Part shown: one piece after another, positions 24,862-33,061 of the stretch | Layout: the number at the start of each line of letters is the position of its first letter | Numbering within the stretch: position 1 is the first letter of the stretch | NCBI GenBank assembly: GCA_943371535.1 | Contig: CALRVE020000012.1 | Span: forward strand, 1 to 64,000 | Direction of reading: 5' to 3' | DNA length: 64,000 nt | Origin: UBA1930 sp943371535 | Lineage (GTDB): Bacteria > Bacteroidota > Bacteroidia > Chitinophagales > Chitinophagaceae | The notes under the pieces: generated by a model | The model's input: only the letters and a program-made list of their open reading frames with translations | Told to the model about the DNA's origin: nothing | Databases searched by the model: none | Translations under genes and position numbers: made by a program

Positions 24862-26037
24862 ATGACCAAAGTATTTTTAAAGAAAAAAATTGCTCAACGA
24901 ATTGCAAACGGACATCCTTGGATTTTTGGCAATGAAGTAGAAAAAATTGAAGGCAACGTTGAAGCTGGTGAAATTGTAGAGGTGTACTATACCGATAATA
25001 AATTTTGTGGCAGAGGATACATTAACCCAAAATCACAAATACTGGTTCGTTTATTAACCAGAAAAAAAGAAGAAATCAATGAAACGTTCTTTTATAATAG
25101 AATTTTAGCTAGTTGGAAATATCGTCAGCAAATAGGTTATGTAGAAAATTGCCGACTTATTTTTGGTGAAGCAGATGATATGCCTGCCCTAATTATTGAT
25201 AAGTTCAATGATTATTTTGTGTTGCAAACTTTATCGCTTGGAATGGATGCTTGGAAGCCTGCGATTGTAAATGCTTTGCAAAAAATATTCAATCCCAAAG
25301 GCATATATGAACGTAACGATGTGCCAGTAAGAGAATTAGAAGGATTAACCCAACACAAAGGTTTTTTAAGTGAGCCATTTAATACAACCATTACCATTAA
25401 CGAAAATAGCTTGAAGTTTTTAGTAGATGTTGAAAACGGACAAAAAACTGGTTATTTTTTAGATCAGCAAGATAATAGAAGAGCTATACAACATATAGTA
25501 AAAGGAGCCGATGTTTTAGGAGCATTTACTTATACAGGAACATTTGAAATTCATGCTGCACACTATGGAGCAAAATCGGTTCTGGGTTTAGATATTAGTG
25601 CCAATGCAGTAGAACAAGCCAATAAAAATGCAGCATTGAATGGACTAGATCATATTGTAAAATTTGAAGCTTTAAATGCATTTGATGTATTAAAAACCTG
25701 GGGCAAAGAAGGAAAACAGTTTGATGTAGTAATGCTCGATCCTCCAGCATTTACTAAAAGTAGAGAAACCATTCAAAAAGCTATTACAGGATATAAGGAA
25801 ATCAATTTACGTGGTATGAAACTCGTAAAAGATGGTGGGTTTTTAGTAACTAGCAGTTGTACCAATTTGGTGCAGCCCGATTTGTTTTTACATACTATTG
25901 AATTAGCTGCAAAAGATGCTCGTAAAAAATTAAAGCAAGTAGTGTTTAATGCACAAGCAGCAGATCATCCTATTGTATGGGGAATGGAAAATACCAACTA
26001 CTTAAAGTTTTTAATTGTACAGGTTTGTGATAAATAA
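24862..26037 (+). CDS. rlmI: RlmI-like 23S rRNA (cytosine-C5) methyltransferase
   Basis: A 391 aa SAM-dependent methyltransferase with an N-terminal PUA domain (KKKIAQRIANGHPWIFGNEVEKIEG) and a central EEHEE-type segment. The Rossmann domain has VENGQKTGYFLDQQDNRR, GADVLGAFTYTGTFEIHAAH (SAM loop), LGLDISANAVEQANKNAA, VVMLDPPAFTKSR and TSSCTNLV (the SSCS-like Cys motif). It matches the RlmI/YccW group. It is annotated on homology pattern only; the exact target base may differ. It is a single gene with periodic tracts upstream. Confidence 0.88.
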   Translation: MTKVFLKKKIAQRIANGHPWIFGNEVEKIEGNVEAGEIVEVYYTDNKFCGRGYINPKSQILVRLLTRKKEEINETFFYNRILASWKYRQQIGYVENCRLIFGEADDMPALIIDKFNDYFVLQTLSLGMDAWKPAIVNALQKIFNPKGIYERNDVPVRELEGLTQHKGFLSEPFNTTITINENSLKFLVDVENGQKTGYFLDQQDNRRAIQHIVKGADVLGAFTYTGTFEIHAAHYGAKSVLGLDISANAVEQANKNAALNGLDHIVKFEALNAFDVLKTWGKEGKQFDVVMLDPPAFTKSRETIQKAITGYKEINLRGMKLVKDGGFLVTSSCTNLVQPDLFLHTIELAAKDARKKLKQVVFNAQAADHPIVWGMENTNYLKFLIVQVCDK

Positions 26038-26067
26038 TAAATTGAATACTAGAAGTAGAATTATACT

Positions 26068-26100
26068 GGAATTGGGTTCTTTAAAAATGAATCCAATTCC
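26068..26100. terminator. Possible weak terminator at the rlmI / DUF2279 convergence
   Basis: GGAATTGG (26068-26075) pairs with CCAATTCC (26093-26100), extended inward by GTTC/GAAT with one G-T wobble. It lies between convergent genes and overlaps the last codons of the minus-strand gene. There is no T-run directly after the stem, hence the low confidence. Confidence 0.4.
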
Positions 26101-27310
26101 ATTCTATCCCTTTTTTACTAAAGCCAATACTTGGTAGTGGAAACTTAAAAGAATTAAAAAAGAAGAGGACCGTTTTTAAAATTTTACTCTTAGTTTTTAT
26201 TTTGGTTAAGTTAATATCTGGTGCAATATACCATTGACGGTAACGGTCAATATCAGTTCTATCAATCGTATTTCCATTGCGGTCTTTCCAAATATTTTTT
26301 CTACCTTCAAACATGCCTTCTGCACCATAACCAACAGCAATATTTAACCAAGATGGCACATTTGCTTTTGGAAAAAAAGATTTAATGTTGGCACTTAACC
26401 AATAAGTTTGTCCATTATAATCTTTCACCATTCTATTTAAAATACTTGTTCCGTATAAACTATCTGCACGTTCACTTAACATGGGTTCATTGTAATTTCT
26501 TCTATGAAAAGAAAACTTAACATCAATACGTTGCTCGTTCCATAAAAATTCTTGTCCCATTAATAAACCGCTGCCAAAAGCATTGGCTCCAACATCGCCC
26601 CAACTCCAACCCCAATCTTTTCCAAAACCATCAAAAGTTTCTATGATAGTTTGAAATGCCAATCCACTTAATCCACCCAACCAAATTCTTTTATTTCTGG
26701 AAATGCCCGTCCAACGCCACAATTCCATGCTTGCTCTGCTACCAATATATGCACCATAAACATGGCCAGCTTTATCTACTTGTAGCCACTCGGCATTATC
26801 GTTAAAAAAGTGAAATGAAGTAGTTGGTTGATTTTTGTACCAAGCATTGTAAAAACCATAAGTAGCTAAACTGTAACCAGCAACATTTGCCAAAGTCATT
26901 AAACGAATACGTTTTTTGTTAGAACTTGAACCACTAAAACAAACAATTTTTCCAGTAAGCGATTGATTAATTATCGAATCTTCCAATTCTTCTGCTAAAG
27001 AATTAATTGGTTTATTGCTGACTTTCGTATCTAGAGTTCTCACCTTTAAACCTATTGGCGAAATTGAAAATAAACGACTACTTGTTTTATTAGAAATATG
27101 ATTTACATATGAATTGGGTGAAGAATTAATAAGAAAGCTATCTATACTAACTACTTTAAAAATTAGAGGTTGATCATAAATATTAATAATTGCCTTTGGT
27201 GAATTCTTCGGAAAGGATGTATCCTTTTGAGCAAAAAGCAATATAGATTGAAAAACAAATAACATAACTAAGGCCCACCTTAAACCTTCAACCTTAAACC
27301 TTAGACCCAT
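26081..27310 (-). CDS. DUF2279 family envelope protein
   Basis: About 409 aa if started at ATG 27310 (MGLRFKVEGLRWALVMLFVF...LLFAQ), which gives a plausible signal peptide. ATG at 27340 and 27265 are alternatives. The DUF2279 core is visible: WLQVDKAGHVYGAYIGSRAS, RNKRIWLGGLSGLAFQTIIE and GFGKDWGWSWGDVGANAFG, which suggest a membrane-associated domain. KIKTKSKILKTVLFFFNSFK near the C-terminus follows the usual family end. The whole n-region of the signal peptide is encoded by the period-7 tract at 27277-27325, so the start may be recently remodelled. Function is unknown. Confidence 0.75.
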   Translation of the reverse strand: MGLRFKVEGLRWALVMLFVFQSILLFAQKDTSFPKNSPKAIINIYDQPLIFKVVSIDSFLINSSPNSYVNHISNKTSSRLFSISPIGLKVRTLDTKVSNKPINSLAEELEDSIINQSLTGKIVCFSGSSSNKKRIRLMTLANVAGYSLATYGFYNAWYKNQPTTSFHFFNDNAEWLQVDKAGHVYGAYIGSRASMELWRWTGISRNKRIWLGGLSGLAFQTIIETFDGFGKDWGWSWGDVGANAFGSGLLMGQEFLWNEQRIDVKFSFHRRNYNEPMLSERADSLYGTSILNRMVKDYNGQTYWLSANIKSFFPKANVPSWLNIAVGYGAEGMFEGRKNIWKDRNGNTIDRTDIDRYRQWYIAPDINLTKIKTKSKILKTVLFFFNSFKFPLPSIGFSKKGIEWNWIHF

Positions 27311-27325
27311 TATCCTTAAACCTTG
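27277..27325. repeat. Period-7 ACCTTAA tract inside a coding start
   Basis: Seven in-phase units (ACCTTAA, ACCTTCA, ACCTTAA, ACCTTAG and degenerate ones) that encode the GLR-rich start of the DUF2279 protein on the minus strand. The same unit recurs at 24812-24825 and 7368-7374. Confidence 0.85.
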
Positions 27326-27508
27326 TTTTCCTCCCTTCATAATTCAAACTTACGAATTCATTTTATTGAAAGATGTAGTGTTTATATAATAAATCATTAA
27401 TTATGCTTAAAATTGCTTTTTATAACAGCAAAGTCGTAAAGCATAAAAAATTTTTACACAGCGTCTTTTCGCCTCTGCAGTTTAAAAAAGTTCAGTAAAG
27501 AACCAATA

Positions 27509-27525
27509 GTTGAAGAGTGCGACGC
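27509..27525. repeat. 17-bp interspersed repeat, copy 1
   Basis: GTTGAAGAGTGCGACGC, with a perfect inverted copy at 58280-58296. It is GC-rich relative to its surroundings and lies in the 268 bp gap between the divergent DUF2279 and phosphohexomutase genes. Confidence 0.8.
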
Positions 27526-27569
27526 CACAGGTGTTGATTAAACATTCTTCTGCTTGGTACAAAAAAATA

Positions 27570-27604
27570 TTCTTAATTTTTAATTCTTAATTATTAATTT
27601 ATAA
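27570..27604. repeat. Period-7 TTNTTAA tract upstream of phosphohexomutase
   Basis: Five perfect-phase heptamers (TTCTTAA, TTTTTAA, TTCTTAA, TTATTAA, TTTATAA) ending 4 bp before the ATG at 27609, so the ribosome-binding region is made of repeat. Confidence 0.8.
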
Positions 27605-27608
27605 ACGT

Positions 27609-29336
27609 ATGGATGCTGCAATTTTAAACAAAGTAAATGAATGGTTAAATGGTAATTACGATGCAACCACTAAAAATGCTATTCAAACTTTACAAGCAGA
27701 AAATGAAAACGAACTGATTGAAAGTTTTTACAGAAACTTAGAATTTGGTACAGGTGGCTTACGTGGTATTATGGGCGTTGGAACCAATAGAATGAATAAA
27801 TACACCGTTGGAATGGCAACACAAGGCTTTGCCAACTATTTGAAAAAAGTATATGGCGATACTGAAGTGAAAGTTGCGATTGCTCATGATTGTAGAAATA
27901 ACAGCCGTTTTTTTGCTGAAACAACTGCCAATGTTTTTGCAGCCAATGGCATTAAAGTATTTTTATTTAGTGAGTTAAGACCAACACCTGAATTGAGTTT
28001 TGCTATACGTCATTTAGGTTGTCAGGCTGGTGTGGTTTGTACTGCTAGTCATAATCCTAAAGAATACAATGGTTATAAAGCGTATTGGAACGATGGTAGT
28101 CAGTTAGTACCTCCACACGATAAAAATGTAATCATAGAAGTTGAAGCCATTGCCAGTGTAGATGATGTTAAATGGAATGGTGGCGAAGCCAATATTACAC
28201 TTTTAGGGAAAGAAATGGATGATGCTTATATTGATATGGTAAAGGGTTTAAGCGTTTATCCTGAGGCAATTGCTGCACAACATGATTTAAAAATTGTTTA
28301 TACCTCTATTCATGGAACAGGTATTACCATTGTACCAGAAACATTAAAGCGTTTTGGTTTTACCAATGTTACTGTAGTTGAAGAACAGGCTACACCTGAT
28401 GGAAATTTTTCTACTGTTGTTTACCCTAATCCAGAAGAAAAAGAAGCCATGAGCATTGGCTTACAAAAAGCCATTGCATTAGATGCAGATATTTTATGTG
28501 GAACTGATCCTGATGCAGATAGAGTTGGTGTTGGTGTAAAAAATCACAAAGGCGAATGGGTGTTAATGAATGGCAATCAAACTGCTGTATTAGCTTTTGC
28601 CTATATGGTTGAGGCCAGAAAAAGAAAAGGCATTGCCAAAGAAAATGATATGATTGTGAGTACCATTGTTACAACAGATATGGTACATGAAGTAGCTAAA
28701 CAAAATGATGTTAACAGCTACAGTGTTTTAACAGGCTTTAAATGGATTGCTGATTTAATTAGAGAAAAAGAAGGTGAAGAAAATTATATTGTGGGAGGAG
28801 AAGAAAGTTTTGGTTTAATGATTGGCGATAAAATTAGAGATAAAGATGCTGTTAGTGCTGTTGCTTTATTGTGTGAAATGGCTGCTTATGAAAAAGCACA
28901 AGGCAAAAGCTTATTTGATAAGTTGATTGAATTGTATATTCAATATGGTTTTTACTACGAAACCTTAATAAGCATTACTAAAAAAGGAATGAACGGGCAA
29001 AAAGAAATTGCTGAAATGATGGAAGGGTACAGAAAAAATCCTCCAACAGAAATTAATGGTAGTAAAGTGGTTGAATTGATTGATTATGAAAAACAAATTG
29101 GTAAAGATTTTGAAAGTGGCGATAGTTGGGAAACAGGATTACCAAAGAGTAATGTATTACAGTTTGTTACAGAAGATGGAAGTAAAATATCTGCTCGTCC
29201 AAGTGGCACGGAACCTAAAATTAAATTTTACTTTAGTGTAAAAACTAAACTAAAAAACAAAGAAGATTTTGATGTTAAGTTTGCTGAATTGGAACAAAAA
29301 ATTGCAGGTATTATTGATAGTATGGGATTGAAATAA
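27609..29336 (+). CDS. Phosphoglucomutase/phosphomannomutase family protein
   Basis: A 575 aa alpha-D-phosphohexomutase (PGM2-like by length). The catalytic serine loop is TASHNPKEYNGYK (about 144-156), the metal-binding loop DPDADRVGVG (about 300-309), the sugar-specificity loop GGEESFG, and the phosphate-binding loop ARPSGTEPKIKFY. All are intact. It interconverts hexose 1- and 6-phosphates in the cytosol, feeding glycan and nucleotide-sugar synthesis. It is a single-gene unit ended by a hairpin terminator at 29372-29408. Confidence 0.95.
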   Translation: MDAAILNKVNEWLNGNYDATTKNAIQTLQAENENELIESFYRNLEFGTGGLRGIMGVGTNRMNKYTVGMATQGFANYLKKVYGDTEVKVAIAHDCRNNSRFFAETTANVFAANGIKVFLFSELRPTPELSFAIRHLGCQAGVVCTASHNPKEYNGYKAYWNDGSQLVPPHDKNVIIEVEAIASVDDVKWNGGEANITLLGKEMDDAYIDMVKGLSVYPEAIAAQHDLKIVYTSIHGTGITIVPETLKRFGFTNVTVVEEQATPDGNFSTVVYPNPEEKEAMSIGLQKAIALDADILCGTDPDADRVGVGVKNHKGEWVLMNGNQTAVLAFAYMVEARKRKGIAKENDMIVSTIVTTDMVHEVAKQNDVNSYSVLTGFKWIADLIREKEGEENYIVGGEESFGLMIGDKIRDKDAVSAVALLCEMAAYEKAQGKSLFDKLIELYIQYGFYYETLISITKKGMNGQKEIAEMMEGYRKNPPTEINGSKVVELIDYEKQIGKDFESGDSWETGLPKSNVLQFVTEDGSKISARPSGTEPKIKFYFSVKTKLKNKEDFDVKFAELEQKIAGIIDSMGLK

Positions 29337-29371
29337 TGTATTACTGATTTGATATTTAGGATTTAAAATTG

Positions 29372-29408
29372 AACGCTGCAAGCAGAAATGTTTGCAGCGT
29401 TTTTTTTA
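29372..29408 (+). terminator. Hairpin terminator after the phosphohexomutase gene
   Basis: AACGCTGCAA pairs with TTGCAGCGTT (29392-29401), a 10-nt loop between, followed by a T-run to 29407. Confidence 0.9.
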
Positions 29409-29425
29409 ACCAATTTAAGAGTAGA

Positions 29426-29443
29426 ATACTTTAAGTATATTTG
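29426..29443 (+). promoter_or_regulatory. hicBA promoter with operator-like palindrome
   Basis: TATATTTG (29436-29443) fits TAnnTTTG. It is overlapped by the palindrome ATACTTTAAGTAT (29426-29438, 6-bp arms), a likely site for antitoxin autorepression. Because the box runs up to 29443, the ATG at 29459 is a better start for the antitoxin than the one at 29444. Confidence 0.5.
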
Positions 29444-29458
29444 ATGAAACCAAACACT

Positions 29459-29662
29459 ATGAACGAAATAATTTTTATAGTAGAAGAAAGTGAGGAAGGA
29501 GGGCTTATTGCTAAAGCTTTGGGCGTTTCAATTATCACACAAGCAGAAACAATTGAAGAATTGAAGAATGAAATTAAAGATGCAGTAAAATGTCATTTTG
29601 ATGATAATCAGCAACGTATTATTCGTTTGCATCAAGTTAAAGAAGAAGTCTTTGCAGCATGA
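29459..29662 (+). CDS. hicB: HicB-like antitoxin
   Basis: A 67 aa protein (from ATG 29459, MNEIIFIVEESEEGGLIAKALG), a short HicB-type partially degraded RNase H fold: the EESEEGGLIAKALGVSIITQAET strand-loop matches the family, followed by an amphipathic helix (IEELKNEIKDAVKCHF). There is no obvious C-terminal DNA-binding domain, so it belongs to the short subgroup. It overlaps hicA by 4 bp (ATGA), in the antitoxin-first order. Confidence 0.85.
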   Translation: MNEIIFIVEESEEGGLIAKALGVSIITQAETIEELKNEIKDAVKCHFDDNQQRIIRLHQVKEEVFAA

Positions 29663-29904
29663 AAAAAATCCCAAGAGATATTACAGGACTTGAATTATTA
29701 AAACTACTTTCAAAAAAGTATGGATATACTAAAACAAGGCAGACTGGAAGTCATATTCGTTTAACTACAAATCTTAGTGGAGAGCATCATATCACTATCC
29801 CAAATCATAATCCACTTAAATTAGGAACTTTATCTGCTATATTATCAGATGTAGCAACACATTTAAAAAAATCTAAAGACCAAGTAATAGATGAGTTATT
29901 TTAA
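29659..29904 (+). CDS. hicA: HicA mRNA interferase toxin
   Basis: An 81 aa dsRBD-like RNase toxin. The active-site His lies in TRQTGSHIRLT, with the family's C-terminal helix (LGTLSAILSDVATHLKKSKDQVIDELF). The N-terminus KKIPRDITGLELLKLLSKKYGY matches HicA (P-R-x-x-G/T-x-E-x-x-K-x-L). It is slightly longer than minimal HicA. It is co-translated with hicB and followed by a terminator shared with clpC. Confidence 0.9.
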   Translation: MKKIPRDITGLELLKLLSKKYGYTKTRQTGSHIRLTTNLSGEHHITIPNHNPLKLGTLSAILSDVATHLKKSKDQVIDELF

Positions 29905-29958
29905 GTTGTAAATACAAAACAAAAAGTTACAAACATTCGTTTCTCCAAATTTGAACAT

Positions 29959-29991
29959 AAAAAATCCCCACAAATTTTGTGAGGATTTTTT
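29959..29991. terminator. Bidirectional terminator, hicA / clpC
   Basis: AAATCC (29962-29967) and CACAAA pair with TTGTG and GGATTT (to 29988), one C-A mismatch, with T-run on plus and A-run on the left for minus-strand clpC. Confidence 0.8.
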
Positions 29992-30006
29992 ATTGAAGTA
30001 ATTCTT

Positions 30007-32565
30007 TTATTCAACAGTTTCTGTTTCTTCTTTTTTCTTGAGTTCAAAAACTATTTTACCATTTTCTTTATCTAAAGATGCTAGTAAAGTATCTCCATCT
30101 TTTACACTCATACTTAAAATTTCCTCAGCTAAAGGATCTTCTAAATATTTTTGAATAGCTCTGTGTAGTGGTCTTGCTCCATACTGAACATCATAACCTT
30201 TTTCGGCAATAAAATCTTTGGCTTCGGTACTTAGTTCTAATTTAAAACCAAGGCTCACCAAACGTTTCATTACACCTTTCATTAAAATATCGATAATTCT
30301 AAAGATATTTTCTTTGGTTAATGAATTGAAAATAATTACATCGTCAATTCTATTCAAGAATTCAGGAGAAAAAGTTTTCTTTAATGCTTTTTCAATTACG
30401 GCTTTATTATTTTCTTCTTGATTTTGCATACGAGCTGCTGTTGCAAAACCTACCCCATCGCCAAACTCTTTTAATTGGCGAACACCAATATTAGATGTCA
30501 TGATAATGAGGGTATTCTTGAAATCTATTTTTCTTCCTGCACCATCGGTTAACTGACCATCATCTAATACTTGCAACAAAATATTGTAAATATCAGGATG
30601 AGCTTTTTCAATTTCATCTAATAAAATAACACAATATGGTTTTCTACGAACTTTCTCTGTTAATTGTCCACCTTCTTCATAACCAACATAACCTGGAGGA
30701 GCTCCAATTAAACGGCTTACAGTAAATTTTTCCATGTATTCACTCATGTCAATTCTAATTAAAGAATCTTCACTGTCAAACATGTATCTAGCAAGGCTTC
30801 TAGCTAGCTCGGTTTTACCTACACCAGTTGGACCTAAGAAAATGAAACTACCAATTGGTTTTTTAGGATCTTTTAAACCAACTCTGTTACGTTGTATTGC
30901 TTTAACTACTTTTCCGATGGCTTCATCCTGACCAATCACCATATCTTTCATATCATCGCCCATCTTACGCAACTTCTCAGTTTCGGCTTGTACCATGCGT
31001 TTTACAGGAATACCAGTCATCATACTCACCACTTCAGCAATATGTTCTTCATTAATAGGATAGCGTTTGTTTTTGCTTTCTTCTTCCCATGTTGCTTTAG
31101 CCTTTTCTAACTCTTCACCTAAGCGTTTTTCTTTGTCTCTCAAAGAAGCAGCTTCTTCAAAACGTTGGCTTTTTACAACCTTGTTTTTTTCGTTTTTAAT
31201 TTCATCAATCTGCTTTTCTAATTCAACAATTTCGTTAGGCACATTGATATTTTTCAAATGCACTCTTGCACCAACTTCATCTAATACATCAATAGCTTTA
31301 TCTGGTAAAAGTCTATCTGTCATGTATCTATCACTCAACTTCACACATGCATTAATGGCATCATTATCATATACCACATTGTGATAATCTTCGTATTTGC
31401 TTTTAATGTTGTTTAAAATCATCACTGTTTCTTCAACACTTGGTGGTTCTACAATTACTTTTTGAAAACGACGATCCAAGGCACCATCTTTTTCAATGTA
31501 CATTCTGTATTCATCCAAAGTACTTGCACCAATGCATTGCAGTTCTCCACGAGCTAAAGCTGGTTTAAAAATATTGCTTGCATCAAGGCTACCACTTGCA
31601 CCACCTGCACCAACTATAGTATGTATTTCATCAATGAATAAAATAACATCTCTATTTTTTTCTAACTCATTCATGATGGCTTTCATGCGTTCTTCAAACT
31701 GACCACGATATTTTGTACCAGCAACTAATGCAGCAAGATCAAGAGAAATGACTCTTTTGTCGAACAATACTCTACTTACTTTTCTTTGTACAATTCGTAA
31801 TGCTAAACCTTCTACAATGGCAGTTTTACCAACGCCTGGTTCACCAATTAAAATGGGGTTATTCTTTTTACGACGAGATAAAATTTGAGAAACCCTTTCA
31901 ATTTCATTCTCTCTACCAACAATTGGATCTAAAGAACCAGATTCGGCTAATTTGGTAATATCTCTACCAAAATTATCTAGTACAGGGGTTTTACTTTTTG
32001 CACCAGCTGCTTGCTTTGTAGCACCTGCACCACCACGTTGTTGAAAACCACCACTGCCTCGTTTTTCTTCATCAAACTCATCATCATCATTATCAGTAAA
32101 CTCGGCTTTTGGAGGATTATTTGGTGCAATGCCTACCATGCCTAACTCATTTCTAAAAATATCATAGTCTACATCAAATTGATTTAAAATTTGAGTAGCA
32201 ATATTTTCTTTATTCTTTAAAATACTTAAAAGTAAATGTTCTGTTTCAACCAACGGACTTTTCAGTGCCTTGGCTTCTAAAACAGTTACTCTAATTACTT
32301 TCTCGGCTTGTTTGGTAAGTGGTAAACTATTAATGTTGGCAATGTTTTTACCAGTTTTATCCTTAACGGCTAATTCAATTTCTTTACGTAGTTCGTACAA
32401 GTCTACATTCAATTGTTTTAATACTTTGATGGCAATGTTTTCACCATCTCTAATTAAGCCAAGTAACAAATGTTCTGTACCAATAAAGTCATTTCCGAGC
32501 CTTAAAGCCTCTTCCCTACTGAAGGAAATTATTTCTTTAACTTGTGCTGAAAAATTATTATCCAT
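30007..32565 (-). CDS. clpC: ClpC-type ATP-dependent Clp protease ATPase subunit
   Basis: An AAA+ unfoldase that feeds ClpP. Start at ATG 32565 (MDNNFSAQVKEIISFSREEA), giving about 852 aa; the upstream in-frame ATG at 32631 adds a poorly matching leader. It has two Clp_N repeats (GTEHLLLGLIRDGEN, ETEHLLLSILKNKEN) and Walker A GEPGVGKT at 240-247. A UVR motif follows (SQRFEEAASLRDKEKRLGEEL), then Walker A GPTGVGKT at 577-584, DEIEKAHPDI, and sensor-type C-terminal helices. An acidic/Gly-rich linker (DDDEFDEEKRGSGG) lies between N-domain and D1. Divergent from the STAS gene. Confidence 0.97.
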   Translation of the reverse strand: MDNNFSAQVKEIISFSREEALRLGNDFIGTEHLLLGLIRDGENIAIKVLKQLNVDLYELRKEIELAVKDKTGKNIANINSLPLTKQAEKVIRVTVLEAKALKSPLVETEHLLLSILKNKENIATQILNQFDVDYDIFRNELGMVGIAPNNPPKAEFTDNDDDEFDEEKRGSGGFQQRGGAGATKQAAGAKSKTPVLDNFGRDITKLAESGSLDPIVGRENEIERVSQILSRRKKNNPILIGEPGVGKTAIVEGLALRIVQRKVSRVLFDKRVISLDLAALVAGTKYRGQFEERMKAIMNELEKNRDVILFIDEIHTIVGAGGASGSLDASNIFKPALARGELQCIGASTLDEYRMYIEKDGALDRRFQKVIVEPPSVEETVMILNNIKSKYEDYHNVVYDNDAINACVKLSDRYMTDRLLPDKAIDVLDEVGARVHLKNINVPNEIVELEKQIDEIKNEKNKVVKSQRFEEAASLRDKEKRLGEELEKAKATWEEESKNKRYPINEEHIAEVVSMMTGIPVKRMVQAETEKLRKMGDDMKDMVIGQDEAIGKVVKAIQRNRVGLKDPKKPIGSFIFLGPTGVGKTELARSLARYMFDSEDSLIRIDMSEYMEKFTVSRLIGAPPGYVGYEEGGQLTEKVRRKPYCVILLDEIEKAHPDIYNILLQVLDDGQLTDGAGRKIDFKNTLIIMTSNIGVRQLKEFGDGVGFATAARMQNQEENNKAVIEKALKKTFSPEFLNRIDDVIIFNSLTKENIFRIIDILMKGVMKRLVSLGFKLELSTEAKDFIAEKGYDVQYGARPLHRAIQKYLEDPLAEEILSMSVKDGDTLLASLDKENGKIVFELKKKEETETVE

Positions 32566-32653
32566 AATTTGGTTTGGATTTATACAATGATAACGAATAT
32601 TTTTGAGTGAAATATATGAGCATTTATTCACACCCTGTTAATGAGTACAAATT

Positions 32654-33055
32654 ATGAATTTCAAAGTTGATACCAAAGAAAAATTTACGACGATAACTGT
32701 ATTTGATACAAATTTTAATGCCAATGTGGCTGAAAGCCTTAGTGTGCATTGTATTGGTTATTTATCGAAAGACGTAAAAAATGTAATTCTCAATTTAGAG
32801 GCAGTGAATGATGTAGATGAAACTGCTGCAAATACGATAGTTAAACTTCAACATAATTTTTATGAAGCAAATGCAAGTTTTGTTATTTGCAATGTGCAAA
32901 AACCTGTTGAAGATTTTTTAGATCAACTAGAATTGCTAGAAATGATGAACATTACCCCAACAGAAAGTGAAGCTTGGGATATTGTTCAAATGGAAGAAAT
33001 TGAACGAGAATTATTAGATGGCGACGATGTTGAATTTGATGTGCAAGCATCTTAA
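32654..33055 (+). CDS. STAS-domain protein
   Basis: A 133 aa cytosolic protein resembling anti-anti-sigma factors: KNVILNLEAVNDVDETAANTIVKLQ (about 46-70) is the STAS phosphorylation/interaction face. The family's usual phosphorylatable Ser/Thr position reads DETAAN, so whether it is phosphorylated is unclear. An acidic C-terminal tail (EEIERELLDGDDVEFDV) is present. It sits divergent from clpC and convergent with the dehydrogenase gene; no kinase or sigma partner is adjacent. Confidence 0.78.
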   Translation: MNFKVDTKEKFTTITVFDTNFNANVAESLSVHCIGYLSKDVKNVILNLEAVNDVDETAANTIVKLQHNFYEANASFVICNVQKPVEDFLDQLELLEMMNITPTESEAWDIVQMEEIERELLDGDDVEFDVQAS

Positions 33056-33061
33056 AGCAAA

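Noticed and set aside
30218..32590. Multiple plus-strand ORFs opposite clpC
   Set aside because: All are antisense shadows of conserved ClpC codons, with no plausible starts or domains.
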